Shown here: one piece after another, positions 24,011-33,014 of the stretch
How the letters are laid out: the number at the start of each line of letters is the position of its first letter
Numbering within the stretch: position 1 is the stretch's first letter
Assembly: GCF_017876115.1 (NCBI RefSeq)
Contig: NZ_JAGINO010000004.1
Span: 186,001-250,000, forward strand
Reading direction: 5' to 3'
From: Azospirillum picis
Lineage (GTDB): Bacteria > Pseudomonadota > Alphaproteobacteria > Azospirillales > Azospirillaceae
DNA: 64,000 bases
The notes under the pieces: model-generated
What the model was told of the DNA's origin: nothing
Seen by the model: the letters and a program-made list of their open reading frames with translations, nothing else
The model's database searches: none
Translations under genes and position numbers: made by a program

Positions 24011-25426
24011 ATGCGGGTGGGGGCGGTGGCGATGGGAACGGAACGCGAGGGCAAGGGGGGTGGAACGGGCACCGCGGCCGCACGGTTCCTTCGGGCCGCC
24101 ACTCTGTGCCGCATCCGCGACGTCGAGCAGCTCCTGGCGGTCGGCGCGCTGGTCGGGGACCTGTGCGCCCTGATCCACGCCCTGCAGAAGGAACGCGGCG
24201 CCTCCTCGATCTATCTCGGCTCGGGCGGCAGCCGTTTCGCCGAGGACCGCGTCATGCGGGCGGCCGAGTCGCAGGCGCTGGAGACGGTGCTGCGCGGCAG
24301 GCTCGACCTTGTCGACGAGCGGCTCGGCCGCCTGGGTTCGGGGGCGCAGTTCTACAACCGGGTCGCCATCGCCCTGCATGCGATGGACGGGCTGCCGGCC
24401 CTGAGGCGGCAGGTTGCCTCGCTTGCCCTGGTGCCGCAGGATTCCGTCAAATCCTTCACCGACGTCATCGGCCACCTGCTGGCGGTGGTGTTCGAGGCGG
24501 CCGACATCGCCGCCGACCCGGAGATCTCGCAGGCGCTGGTCGCGCTGTTCAACCTCGTCCAGGGCAAGGAGTTCGCGGGGCAGGAGCGGGCGACCGCCGG
24601 CGCCGGATTCTCGCGCGGGCGCTTCGACGGCGCGGAGCATGCCCGGCTCCTCCACCTGATCGCTGCCCAGAACCGCGCCTTCCGCATCGTCGCGGAGTTC
24701 GCCGATCCGGCCCACGACGCCGCGCTGCGCGCCGCGCTGGCCGACGCGGTGGTGGCGGAGGTCGAGCGGATGCGCGGGGTGGCGCTGGGCGAGGACTCCC
24801 GCGACGGCGGCCTGCCGGGCGTCACGGCGGAGGGCTGGTTCGACGCGGCCACCCGGCGCATGGATCTGATGAAGTCGGTGGAGGACCGCCTGACGGCGGA
24901 CCTGCGCGGCCTGTGCGAGGCGAAGCTCGCCCAGGCCCGCGCCGACCTGGAGCAGGCCGACTTGGAGCAGGCAGACTTGGAGCAGGCAGACTTGGAGCAG
25001 GCAGCCGCCGCCGGTCCGGACGCCGTGCTGCCGGTCGCCATGGTGCTGGCCATGCAGTTGATCGACGCCGATCCGGCGGCACCGCAGGATGCCGGGCAGC
25101 CCGGAAACCATGTATCCGGCCTCTATGCCTCCGACGGGCTGCGGCCGAAGCTGATGCGCTCGGTGCTCGATGTCGTGCAGGCGCAGTCGCAGCGGCTGCG
25201 CGACGTCAGCCTCGAACTGGAGACGGCGAAGGCGGCGCTGAACGAACGCAAGGTCATCGACCGGGCGAAGGGCCTGCTGATGTCCACCCGCAACCTGTCG
25301 GAGGAGGAGGCCTACAAGCTGATCCGCAAGACGGCCATGAACCAGAACAAGCGGATCGTCGAGGTGGCCGAAGCCATCCTCAGCATGTCGGACATCCTCC
25401 GGGGCGTGACGGCGGGGGGCGCCTAG
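24011..25426 (+). CDS. Nitrate/nitrite-sensing (NIT) and ANTAR domain regulator (NasR-like)
   Basis: A 471-residue protein. The N-terminal ~230 residues match the helical NIT sensor domain: ALIHALQKERGASSIYLGSGG, the FYNRVAIALHAM region, and a GKEFAGQERATAG loop. The C-terminal 70 residues are an ANTAR RNA-binding domain (LNERKVIDRAKGLLMSTRNLSEEEAYKLIRKTAM). NasR-type proteins bind two-hairpin leader RNAs and prevent termination when nitrate or nitrite binds. The spacer carries four copies of the pentapeptide DLEQA. Two ATGs (24011, 24032) are possible starts. No nitrate assimilation gene is nearby, so its target is elsewhere. It overlaps the convergent aminotransferase by 4 bases. Confidence 0.85.
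   Translation: MRVGAVAMGTEREGKGGGTGTAAARFLRAATLCRIRDVEQLLAVGALVGDLCALIHALQKERGASSIYLGSGGSRFAEDRVMRAAESQALETVLRGRLDLVDERLGRLGSGAQFYNRVAIALHAMDGLPALRRQVASLALVPQDSVKSFTDVIGHLLAVVFEAADIAADPEISQALVALFNLVQGKEFAGQERATAGAGFSRGRFDGAEHARLLHLIAAQNRAFRIVAEFADPAHDAALRAALADAVVAEVERMRGVALGEDSRDGGLPGVTAEGWFDAATRRMDLMKSVEDRLTADLRGLCEAKLAQARADLEQADLEQADLEQADLEQAAAAGPDAVLPVAMVLAMQLIDADPAAPQDAGQPGNHVSGLYASDGLRPKLMRSVLDVVQAQSQRLRDVSLELETAKAALNERKVIDRAKGLLMSTRNLSEEEAYKLIRKTAMNQNKRIVEVAEAILSMSDILRGVTAGGA
24944..25003 (+). repeat. In-frame 15-bp tandem repeat (DLEQA x4)
   Basis: Four tandem copies of a 15-base unit (GACYTGGAGCAGGCM) inside the NIT-ANTAR gene encode Asp-Leu-Glu-Gln-Ala repeats, likely extending a helix. 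It could vary in copy number between strains. Confidence 0.9.
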
Positions 25427-26799
25427 GCCGTCGCCTGAATCGCGTCGGCGACGACGTTGAACAGGCGGTCGAGGTCCTCGCGCTCGCTGATGAAATGCGG
25501 GCCGAACTGCAGCGTGTCGCCGCCGTACCGCACGTAATGACCGGCGTCCCAGCATTTCATGGCGACCTCGTAGGGGCGCCGTGCCGGGTCGCCCGCCAGG
25601 GGGGCCATCTGCACGGCGCCGGCAAGGCCGCAGTTGCGGATGTCCGCGACGTTCTTCAGCCCCTTCAGGCCATGGATGAGATCCTCGAAATGCGGCATCA
25701 GCGCCGCCGCCTTGTCGGCCAGCCGCTCCCGCTCGAACAGCTCCAGCGCCGCGAGGCCGGCGGCGCAGGCGACCGGATGGGCGGAATAGGTGTAGCCGTG
25801 CGGGAACTCGACCAGATGGTCCGGCCCGCCATTGTCCATGAAGGTCCGGTAGATCTCCCGGCTGGCCACCACCGCGCCCATCGGGACCGCGCCGTTGGTC
25901 AGGCCCTTGGCGACGGTCATGATGTCCGGGACCACGCCGAAACAGTCGGCGCCGAAGGCGGTGCCCATGCGGCCGAAGCCGGTGATGACCTCGTCGCAGA
26001 TCAGCAGGATGCCGTGCCTGGTGCAGAGCTCGCGCAGGCGCTGCAGGTAGCCCTTGGGCGGCGGCAGCACGCCGGCGGACCCGGCCATCGGCTCCACCAT
26101 CACAGCGGCGATGTTGGAGGCGTCATGCAAGGCCACCAGCTCTTCGAGCGCATCGGCGAGATGGGCGCCCTCCTCGGGCATGCCCCTGGTGAAGGCGTTC
26201 TGCGGCAGCAGGGTATGGGGCAGGTGGTCCGCGTCGACGCCGGTGCCGAACAGCTTGCGGTTGCCGACGATGCCGCCCAGGCTGGTTCCGCCGAAATTGA
26301 CCCCGTGATAGCCCTTCACCCGGCCGATCAGCTTGGTCTTCGCCGGCTGTCCCTTCATCCGCCAGTAGGCGCGCGCCATCTTCAGCGAGGTGTCGGCGGC
26401 CTCCGACCCGGAGTTGACGAAGAAGACATGGTCGAGCCCGGCGGGGGTCATCGAGGCGAGCTTGTGCGCCAACTTGAAGGCGGCCGGATGCCCATGCTGG
26501 AAGGCGGGGCTGTAGTCGAGCGTGGCGATCTGCGCGGCGACCGCGTCGGCGATCTCGCGGCGGCAATGGCCGGCGCCGCTGCACCACAGGCCCGACAGGC
26601 TGTCGTAGATCTTCCGGCCCTGGGCGTCCCAGTACCAGGCACCCTCCGCCTTCACCATCATGCGCGGGTTCTTCTTGAACCCGCGGTTGGCGGTGAAGGG
26701 CATCCAGTGGGCGTCGAGCTCCTCGCGGGTCACGCCGCCCGCCCTGTCGGCAGCGGGGCCGGGGTTGCTCGAACCGAAGTCGTTGTCCAGGGGTGCCAT
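25423..26799 (-). CDS. Class III aminotransferase, beta-alanine/omega-amino acid:pyruvate type
   Basis: A 458-residue PLP enzyme. It has WMPFTANRGFKKNPRM at the N-terminus, the FFVNSGSEAADTSLKMARAYW cofactor region, the D in ICDEVITGFGR, and the PLP-binding Lys in MTVAKGLTNGAVPMGAVV. The family moves amino groups from omega-amino acids (beta-alanine, GABA, taurine-like) to pyruvate. The HWMPFT...FKKNPR start is typical of omega-amino acid:pyruvate aminotransferases. AGGAGA precedes the ATG. It is divergent from a LysR gene, its probable regulator. Confidence 0.9.
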   Translation of the reverse strand: MAPLDNDFGSSNPGPAADRAGGVTREELDAHWMPFTANRGFKKNPRMMVKAEGAWYWDAQGRKIYDSLSGLWCSGAGHCRREIADAVAAQIATLDYSPAFQHGHPAAFKLAHKLASMTPAGLDHVFFVNSGSEAADTSLKMARAYWRMKGQPAKTKLIGRVKGYHGVNFGGTSLGGIVGNRKLFGTGVDADHLPHTLLPQNAFTRGMPEEGAHLADALEELVALHDASNIAAVMVEPMAGSAGVLPPPKGYLQRLRELCTRHGILLICDEVITGFGRMGTAFGADCFGVVPDIMTVAKGLTNGAVPMGAVVASREIYRTFMDNGGPDHLVEFPHGYTYSAHPVACAAGLAALELFERERLADKAAALMPHFEDLIHGLKGLKNVADIRNCGLAGAVQMAPLAGDPARRPYEVAMKCWDAGHYVRYGGDTLQFGPHFISEREDLDRLFNVVADAIQATA

Positions 26800-26857
26800 G
26801 CCGCCGCTCTCCTGTCTGCGTCCGGGGAGGAGGAACAGTGTGCCGGCGCCGTTCCTG

Positions 26858-26874
26858 TGGTTAAATCCAAACCA
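26858..26874. promoter_or_regulatory. Candidate LysR-type binding site
   Basis: An inverted repeat TGGTT-N7-AACCA in the 120-base gap between the divergent aminotransferase and LysR genes. It contains a T-N11-A match, as expected for LysR operators. Confidence 0.4.
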
Positions 26875-26919
26875 TCCGAACTTCACATAAGCCGCAGCTT
26901 ACCTGTCCGGAACCGGTCC

Positions 26920-27834
26920 ATGAGCAAGCCCGCGAAACCGCTTCCCGCCGTCACCGATGCCGACATCCGGCTGCTGCGCGTCTTCACCACCGTCGTCGGC
27001 TGTGGCGGGTTCTCGGCGGCCGAGGTGGAGCTGAACATCAGCCGGGCGGCGATCAGCCAGCACATGGCCGACCTGGAGCGGCGGCTCGGGCTGTCGTTGT
27101 GCCGCCGCGGCCGGGCCGGCTTCATGCTGACCGACGAAGGGCGCCTTGCCCACGAGGCGGCGCTGCGCCTGCTGGCCGGCCTGGAGATCTTCCGCGGCGA
27201 GATCAACGCCGCCCATGGCCGGCTGCGCGGCGAACTCAACATCGGCATCACCGACAATCTGGTCACCATGCCGCGCATGCGGGTGACCAACGCCCTGCGC
27301 GGCCTCAAGCGGGAGGCGGCGGAGGTCCGCGTCAACATCCGGATGATCCCGCCCAACGAGATCGAGCGCGGCGTCCTGGACGGCCGGCTCCATGTCGGCG
27401 TCGTGCCGGAGCGCCGGGCCTTGCCGGGACTGGCGCGCCTCCCGCTCTACGACGAGGAGTCACGGCTCTATTGCGGCATCGGGCATCCGTTGTTCGATGC
27501 GGCGACCGTCTCGCGCGAGGCCGTGGAGGCGGCGGACGCCGTGGCCCCGACCCGGTCGCAACCGCCGCATGCCCTGAACGCCACCGCCACCGCCACCGAC
27601 CGCGAGGGGGTCGCCTTCCTGCTGCTGACCGGCTGCTACATCGGTTTCCTGCCGGTCCACTATGCCGCCCGCTGGGTGGAGCGCGGTGCCATGCGCGCCC
27701 TGCTTCCGGACAGCCACCATTACCGGGTGCAGTTCAATGCCGTCACCAAGAAGGGCGTGTCGCCCAACCTCGTGCTGGAACGCTTCATGGAACTGCTCCA
27801 GCGGCCGGAAGATGGCGCTGCCCCGCCGGCCTGA
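26920..27834 (+). CDS. LysR family transcriptional regulator
   Basis: A 304-residue regulator. The winged HTH is clear (GGFSAAEVELNISRAAISQHMADLERRLG) and is followed by a linker helix and a LysR substrate-binding domain. The ATG at 26920 gives the usual length. It is divergent from the omega-aminotransferase with a T-N11-A inverted repeat between the two, so local control of that gene is likely (inference). The effector is unknown. Confidence 0.9.
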   Translation: MSKPAKPLPAVTDADIRLLRVFTTVVGCGGFSAAEVELNISRAAISQHMADLERRLGLSLCRRGRAGFMLTDEGRLAHEAALRLLAGLEIFRGEINAAHGRLRGELNIGITDNLVTMPRMRVTNALRGLKREAAEVRVNIRMIPPNEIERGVLDGRLHVGVVPERRALPGLARLPLYDEESRLYCGIGHPLFDAATVSREAVEAADAVAPTRSQPPHALNATATATDREGVAFLLLTGCYIGFLPVHYAARWVERGAMRALLPDSHHYRVQFNAVTKKGVSPNLVLERFMELLQRPEDGAAPPA

Positions 27835-27858
27835 CCCCTCGCCGGCGGGCGAAGGGTC
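27833..27858. terminator. Bidirectional hairpin between convergent LysR and DUF2336 genes
   Basis: GACCCCTCGCC and GGGCGAAGGGTC pair as an interrupted stem around GGC, overlapping both stop codons. There is no T run. Confidence 0.45.
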
Positions 27859-29107
27859 AGGGCGTCGTCCGCACGGGCGAGAAGGGCAGGCCCGCCTGGT
27901 CCAGCGCCCGGTCGATCACCGCCTCGGACTTCTGGTCGAAGAGCTGGAGCAGCAGGTCGTCGACCATCCAGTCGTTGGTCGGGGTGCAGGCGGTGAACAG
28001 GTCGCTGATCACCTCCGACTGGAAGTCCTCGCGACCCTCCTCGGCGCCGTCATAGTCCAGCCGCTTGACGACGGCGACGGCGACCTGGAAGGGGTGCAGC
28101 AGGCCGGGCGCCACACTGGCCTTCTTCAGCAGCGCCGCCATCCCGAGCTCGCCGTCGTCCCAGGCCAGCTTGCGGGCATTCTCCACCGGGATGCCGGCAC
28201 GGGCGGCCATTCCGGCGACGAACAGGGGCAGGTCGCCGGCGCACAGGGACCGGAACAGCAGCACCGGGGTCAGCCGCCGGTTGGTGTGCAGCCACTGGAT
28301 CACCGCATCGACGTCCTCGGCCCCGCGCAGCACCGGACGCAGCAACCGCATGGTCGCCGCCTCCCGTCCGCGCTCCACCAGCCGGTCGACCAGCTCGCGC
28401 GACAGGCCGTGGGCCTGCATCAGCGTCGTGCGCATGGACTCGGAGACGAAGCCGACGACCCGCTCCACCATGGCCAGCGACAGGCCCGGACGGGCCGCCG
28501 CGGCCTCGCTGACCATCCGCACCCGGCCGAAGCGGTCGAGCGCCCGGCTCATGGCGCTGTCCGGCACCTCGGCACCGTCGTTGCGCAGCAATGCCGTCAC
28601 CGCCACCACGTTTCCGCGTTCCGCGATGGCGCCCGCCACCCGGGCGGATACCCTGGCCCGGTTCGCCACCGCCACATGCTTGCCCGAGTCGGGATCGGAC
28701 AGCACGTCGAGCAGCAGGTCGTCGGTCAGACCCGCCGCGTCGCGCAGGATGGGGAAGGCGACCCGGCCGACGTCGCGCACGAGGCGCTCGGCCAGTTCCT
28801 CGGTCAGCAGCGGGCTGTTGCGGAGCTGCCAGGCCACCGCCTCGCGCACCGCCACCTGGGCGTCGCCCGCAAAGCAGTGCACGACCTCGATCGCCAGCGA
28901 CCGTTCCGCGGGGGTGAGCGCCCCCGCCTCCAGGTCGTGGAACAGCTTGCGCATCGTCTCGATCCGCGTCTGGGCGGTCGGGGCGGCGAGCAGCCGCTCC
29001 ACGTCCTTCGGCGACAGGGCGTTGAGTGGCGGAAGCTCGGGGAGCGGGCCGAGCGGCGGCTCGGACCGGGGCACGGATCGGGACATCGGGTCACCCGTCT
29101 GCGGCAT
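27857..29107 (-). CDS. DUF2336 protein
   Basis: A 416-residue all-helical protein of the DUF2336 family, widespread in alphaproteobacteria, with HEAT-like repeats (SPKDVERLLAAPTAQTRIETMRKL, AVREAVAWQLRNSPLL and LTDDLLLDVLSDPDSGK segments). No enzymatic motif is present; relatives are cytoplasmic and uncharacterised. The start could be 29107 or seven codons later (29086); neither has a strong ribosome site. It lies 15 bases after the MarR gene in the same direction and is probably co-transcribed. Confidence 0.8.
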   Translation of the reverse strand: MPQTGDPMSRSVPRSEPPLGPLPELPPLNALSPKDVERLLAAPTAQTRIETMRKLFHDLEAGALTPAERSLAIEVVHCFAGDAQVAVREAVAWQLRNSPLLTEELAERLVRDVGRVAFPILRDAAGLTDDLLLDVLSDPDSGKHVAVANRARVSARVAGAIAERGNVVAVTALLRNDGAEVPDSAMSRALDRFGRVRMVSEAAAARPGLSLAMVERVVGFVSESMRTTLMQAHGLSRELVDRLVERGREAATMRLLRPVLRGAEDVDAVIQWLHTNRRLTPVLLFRSLCAGDLPLFVAGMAARAGIPVENARKLAWDDGELGMAALLKKASVAPGLLHPFQVAVAVVKRLDYDGAEEGREDFQSEVISDLFTACTPTNDWMVDDLLLQLFDQKSEAVIDRALDQAGLPFSPVRTTP

Positions 29108-29122
29108 TGCAGGGAAATGCGG

Positions 29123-29683
29123 TCAATCGAAGTCGAGGCACGAATAGCGGATCATGTCGCCCCACAGCCGGTCGAGCCGGCGGAGGGTGCGGTAGCTCGC
29201 CTTCAGGTCGCGGGCCTCGGCCTCGTTGCGGACCAGGGCTTCGGCCTGCGTCTGCTCCATCCGCCGCAGGCCCTCCCACAGCTCCCGTCCCTTGTCGGTC
29301 AGTTGCAGGCGGGCTGTGCGCCGGTCGCGCTGGTTGGCGGCGCGGTTGATGTAACCGGCGTCGACCAGGATCTTCAGGCTGTAGGACGCGTTGGAGCCGA
29401 GATAGTAGCCGCGCTCCATCAGGTCGCGGACCGACAGCTCGTCCTCGCCGATCAGCATGACCATCAGCGCCTGCACAGGTCCGATGTCCTCGATGCCCTG
29501 TTTGGACAGGCTGACGCGCACGACGTCGAGGTACCGGCGGTGCATCCGCTCGACCAGCCGGGCCATGCCGTGGAAATCGGCAAGGTCCAGTTCCTCTCCG
29601 CCTCCCTGGCCGGCGGGCCGGTCCTCCGGGCCGCGGCGGGCCGCATCGTCATCGTCCCAGTTCAGGTTGCTCATCGCCGACAC
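29123..29683 (-). CDS. MarR family winged-helix regulator (LdtR-like)
   Basis: A 186-residue regulator with a central winged helix. The segment DIGPVQALMVMLIGEDELSVRDLMERGYYLGSNASYSLKILVDAGYI closely follows the LdtR pattern of alphaproteobacteria (quoted here in pieces: IGPVQAL, MERGYYLGSN, LKILVDAGYI). The wing RDRRTARLQLTDKG follows. LdtR proteins control L,D-transpeptidase genes and osmotic stress in rhizobia and Liberibacter; whether that holds here is unknown. An acidic Gly-rich N-terminal tail is extra. It is followed by DUF2336. Confidence 0.85.
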   Translation of the reverse strand: MSAMSNLNWDDDDAARRGPEDRPAGQGGGEELDLADFHGMARLVERMHRRYLDVVRVSLSKQGIEDIGPVQALMVMLIGEDELSVRDLMERGYYLGSNASYSLKILVDAGYINRAANQRDRRTARLQLTDKGRELWEGLRRMEQTQAEALVRNEAEARDLKASYRTLRRLDRLWGDMIRYSCLDFD

Positions 29684-29710
29684 AATCCCGACTCTGCCAT
29701 GCCTGCCTTC

Positions 29711-30724
29711 TCACTCTGCCGCGGCGGCCAGGCCGCGGTATCCCAGGGGGTGTGCGCTGCGCCAGGCCCAGGCGCTGCCGATGATGCTGTCCAGTTCCGC
29801 AAAGCGCGGCTTCCAGCCGAGATCGCGGCGGATGCGTTCCGACGAGGCGATCAGCACCGGCAGGTCGCCCGGACGGCGCGGGCCGACCTTCACCGGGACC
29901 GGCCTGCCGGTGATGCGCTCGACCGACGAGATCACCTCGCGTACGCTGTAGCCGGTGCCGTTGCCCAGGTTGTAGCGGACCGAGCGGTCCTCCAGCGCAT
30001 CCAGCACCCGCAGGTGGGCGTCGGCCAGATCGCAGACATGAATGTAATCGCGGATGCAGGTTCCGTCCCGCGTGTCGTAGTCGTCGCCGAAGATCTCGAT
30101 GTGCGGGCGCTTGCCCGCGGCGGCGTCCAGAACCAGCGGGATCAGGTGGGTCTCGGGGCTGTGGTCCTCGCCCAGCTTGCCGTTGGGATGCGCACCCGCC
30201 GCGTTGAAGTAGCGCAGGCAGGCGGAGCGCAGCCCGTGGCAGCGGTCGGCCCAATGGAGGGCGCGCTCGATGATGAACTTCGATTCGCCATAGGGACTGC
30301 CCGGGTCGATCGCCTCGTCCTCGTCGATCGGGATGCGCGCCGGCGATCCGAACAGGTTGGCGGTGGAGGAGAAGACCAGCTTGGTCACCCCGGCATTCAC
30401 GGCCGCGCGGATCAGGTTCAACGACGTGACGGTGTTGCCGTGGAGATAGGCGTGGGGGTCGCGCATCGATTCGCCCACGACCGAGAGCGCGGCGAAGTGG
30501 AAGACCGCGTCGAAGCGCCATTGGCCGAACAGCCGCGACAGCGCCGCCTCGTCGGCAAGGTCGGCCCGGACGAAGGCGGCTTCCGCCGGAACGGCAGCGG
30601 CGTGGCCTTGCCTCAGATTGTCGAAGACGACGACCTGATGGCCGCGCTCGAGAAGTTCCGCCACGCAGTGGCTGCCGACATAGCCGGCGCCGCCGGTGAC
30701 GAGGATGGTCTTGGACTCTGTCAT
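29711..30724 (-). CDS. galE: UDP-glucose 4-epimerase
   Basis: A 337-residue short-chain dehydrogenase/reductase. NAD is bound by VTGGAGYVGSHC at the N-terminus. The catalytic Ser/Tyr/Lys set is present (FSSTANLFG and PYGESKF), with RYFNAAGAHPNGKLGEDH typical of GalE. It interconverts UDP-glucose and UDP-galactose, providing galactose for surface polysaccharides. It sits upstream of and divergent from the secretion/glycosyltransferase locus, which may use its product. The long gap before it (565 bases) presumably holds both promoters. Confidence 0.93.
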   Translation of the reverse strand: MTESKTILVTGGAGYVGSHCVAELLERGHQVVVFDNLRQGHAAAVPAEAAFVRADLADEAALSRLFGQWRFDAVFHFAALSVVGESMRDPHAYLHGNTVTSLNLIRAAVNAGVTKLVFSSTANLFGSPARIPIDEDEAIDPGSPYGESKFIIERALHWADRCHGLRSACLRYFNAAGAHPNGKLGEDHSPETHLIPLVLDAAAGKRPHIEIFGDDYDTRDGTCIRDYIHVCDLADAHLRVLDALEDRSVRYNLGNGTGYSVREVISSVERITGRPVPVKVGPRRPGDLPVLIASSERIRRDLGWKPRFAELDSIIGSAWAWRSAHPLGYRGLAAAAE

Positions 30725-31289
30725 GAACGGGATTCCTTGAACCGGTCTTCAGGCCGCAAGCCGGGCAACGGGTGCATGGGCGCGGCCGGTGTGGTGGAAG
30801 GAAGGGGGGCGGGGCAGTGCTGAAGGCTGGGGGAGGCCCTTGACTGCGCAAATGCATCGCGACGCAGCATGCCTGAATGGCTCCACGTCTGGCCAGAGAG
30901 GAGCAAAACCTACCCATAATGATTTAAATCGTTTGGATAGGAGAGCAATTTCTCTTCTAGAACAATGACTTAATGCCGCGGTATTGTCTCTTTTTCGGAT
31001 GCCGGAAAGGGGTAGGCCCCGAAATTTGTCACACGTACCTAAAATGTCCCCGGGGTAAAGCTTAAGTCACGGAACGCCCCTCCGCGCTGCTCCCCCCAAG
31101 CACGCGCCGCGGCTTCCGGTACATACGCGGTTCCACCGCACCCGGCCTCCCCCCGAGCCGACCAGACTGTCCCGCGCACTGTCGCCGCCGGCAGCTTTTT
31201 TCGTTTCCAACGCGTCCCCTGCTCCCGGCCGGCACCCTCAGGCGGCGCCGCTCCGGGATCATCCAGCCCTCCATCGCGAAGGATCAACG
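30725..31289. other. Divergent intergenic region, AT-rich core
   Basis: 565 bases between galE and the exporter gene. Positions 30905-31065 are notably AT-rich, with a small inverted repeat (AGGAGAG and CTCTTCT, about 30939-30959) and a CCCCGGGG palindrome near 31049. Promoters for both sides are expected here, but I could not fix a convincing pair of boxes. A short minus-strand frame at 31039-31287 was not accepted as a gene. Confidence 0.5.
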
Positions 31290-33014
31290 ATGAGTTCCGT
31301 GGATCGGCCCTTGCTGACCCAAGCCTACCGGAAGATCGGACATGGCCTGCTGCTGGCCGGACTCCTCAGCCTGTTCGTGAACGTCCTGATGCTGGTGGTT
31401 CCGCTCTTCACCATGCAGGTCTACGACCGCGTGATGAGCAGCCGCAGCCTGGAAACGCTGACGATGCTGGCGATCATCGCCGTCGGGGCGCTGGTGCTCT
31501 ACGGCGTGCTGGACTTCATTCGCGCCCGTGCCTTCCTGGTGACGAGCGCGGTGGTCGCGCACCGCTTCAACGTACCGGCCCTGGAGGCGTCGATCGTCGA
31601 TGCCCTGTCCGGCGGCTCGCGGAATGCCGCCCAGACCATGCGGGACCTGAATGATCTGCGCAGCTTCATGACCAGCAGCGCCGTCACCGCCCCGCTGGAA
31701 CTGGTCTGGGCGCCGATCTTCCTTGCCATCCTGTTCCTGCTGCACCCTGTCTACGGCTTCATCGCGATCGGTGCGGCCTTTCTGCTGACGGTGATGGGTG
31801 TATTGACCGATGCGCTGACCCGGCGGCCGATGGCCCAGGCAAACGAGGCGTCGGCCCGGGTCTTCGCCGATGTCGCCGGGACCGTCCGCCATGCCGAGGC
31901 GATCGAGGCGATGGGCATGCTGCCAGCCTTGGCCCTGCGCTGGCAGTCGGCGCAGACCGGATCGGCCGGCATGATCGACCGTGGCGCCACAGTGTCCCGC
32001 GCGATGGCAGCAGCCTCGCGCTCGTTGCGCCTGATCCTGCAGATCGCCGTGATCTCGGCCGGTGCCACGCTTGTCATCGACAATCTCGTCACACCCGGCA
32101 GCATGATGGCCGCCGGCCTGATCACCGGGCGACTGCTGCATCCGTTCGAACAGCTCGTCGACGGCTGGCGGCAATGGGTGAAGGCGCTGGAGGCCCATCG
32201 CCGCATCCGCGACCTGCTGAACAACGGCGCCCACGCCCGTTCCACCATGCCGCTGCCGGCGCCGCAGGGAAAGCTGACGGTCGACCGTGTCACCCACGTC
32301 CCCGCCGGGCTGAGCCGGCCGGTGCTGCGCGGCGTCACCTTCGCGGCGGAGGCCGGCGAGGTGCTTGGGATCATCGGTCCGTCCGGTGCCGGCAAATCCA
32401 CGCTCGCCCGCCTGTTGGTCGGGGTATGGCAGCCGACTGCCGGCGGCATCTATCTCGACGGAACGAGCACCTACCTGTGGGAGCGCGAGAGCTTCGGCAG
32501 ATATGTCGGCTATGTGCCGCAATCGGTGGCTCTCCTCGACGGCACCATCGGCGAGAACATCGCGCGCATGGCCAATGCCGACCCTGCGGAGATCGTTCGC
32601 GCGGCGCGACTGGCCGGCGTGCACGAGATGATCGGGCGGCTGCCCTTCGGCTACGACACGCCGGTGGGCGAGAGCGCCTTTTCCCTGTCCGGCGGGCAGC
32701 GTCAGCGTATCGCGCTGGCCCGCGCCCTCTTCGGACGGCCCCGTCTTCTGGTGCTCGACGAGCCCAACTCCAACCTCGACCACGAAGGCGAGCAGGCTCT
32801 TTTAGCCGCCGTCGCCAAGGTGAAGGCGGAGGGTACCACCGTGGTGATGATCGCCCATCGGCCGTCCATCGTCGCCGTCGCCGATAAGCTGGTGGTGATG
32901 AAGGACGGCGCCGTCGAGCATTTCGGCGCGCGTGGCGACGTTCTGAAATTGGTGCAGCCAGCGGCCGTGCCGGCCGGCGTGGCCCGTCTCGTCCGCACGG
33001 GAGAGCAACGATGA
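31290..33014 (+). CDS. Type I secretion ABC exporter (permease-ATPase, PrtD/HlyB-like)
   Basis: A 574-residue half-transporter. About six membrane helices lie in the first 310 residues (GLLLAGLLSLFVNVLMLVVPLF, LTMLAIIAVGALVLYGV and so on). The ATPase follows, with Walker A GPSGAGKST, the Q-loop, signature LSGGQRQRIALARALFG and Walker B LLVLDEPNSNLD. It lacks a C39 peptidase or C39-like domain, so it is the PrtD-type for RTX proteins with uncleaved C-terminal signals. It overlaps the adaptor gene by 4 bases. The RTX protein 470 bases downstream is the obvious substrate. No TolC-type outer-membrane gene is in the window. Confidence 0.93.
   Translation: MSSVDRPLLTQAYRKIGHGLLLAGLLSLFVNVLMLVVPLFTMQVYDRVMSSRSLETLTMLAIIAVGALVLYGVLDFIRARAFLVTSAVVAHRFNVPALEASIVDALSGGSRNAAQTMRDLNDLRSFMTSSAVTAPLELVWAPIFLAILFLLHPVYGFIAIGAAFLLTVMGVLTDALTRRPMAQANEASARVFADVAGTVRHAEAIEAMGMLPALALRWQSAQTGSAGMIDRGATVSRAMAAASRSLRLILQIAVISAGATLVIDNLVTPGSMMAAGLITGRLLHPFEQLVDGWRQWVKALEAHRRIRDLLNNGAHARSTMPLPAPQGKLTVDRVTHVPAGLSRPVLRGVTFAAEAGEVLGIIGPSGAGKSTLARLLVGVWQPTAGGIYLDGTSTYLWERESFGRYVGYVPQSVALLDGTIGENIARMANADPAEIVRAARLAGVHEMIGRLPFGYDTPVGESAFSLSGGQRQRIALARALFGRPRLLVLDEPNSNLDHEGEQALLAAVAKVKAEGTTVVMIAHRPSIVAVADKLVVMKDGAVEHFGARGDVLKLVQPAAVPAGVARLVRTGEQR

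Noticed and set aside
23500..26919. Plus-strand open frame running from the hydroxyacid oxidase promoter into the LysR gene
   Set aside because: It passes through two real genes in other frames or strands. Only the part from 26920 has LysR homology.
31039..31287. 82-codon minus-strand frame upstream of the exporter gene
   Set aside because: No ribosome site, Arg/Gly-rich composition, no family. It covers the likely promoter region.
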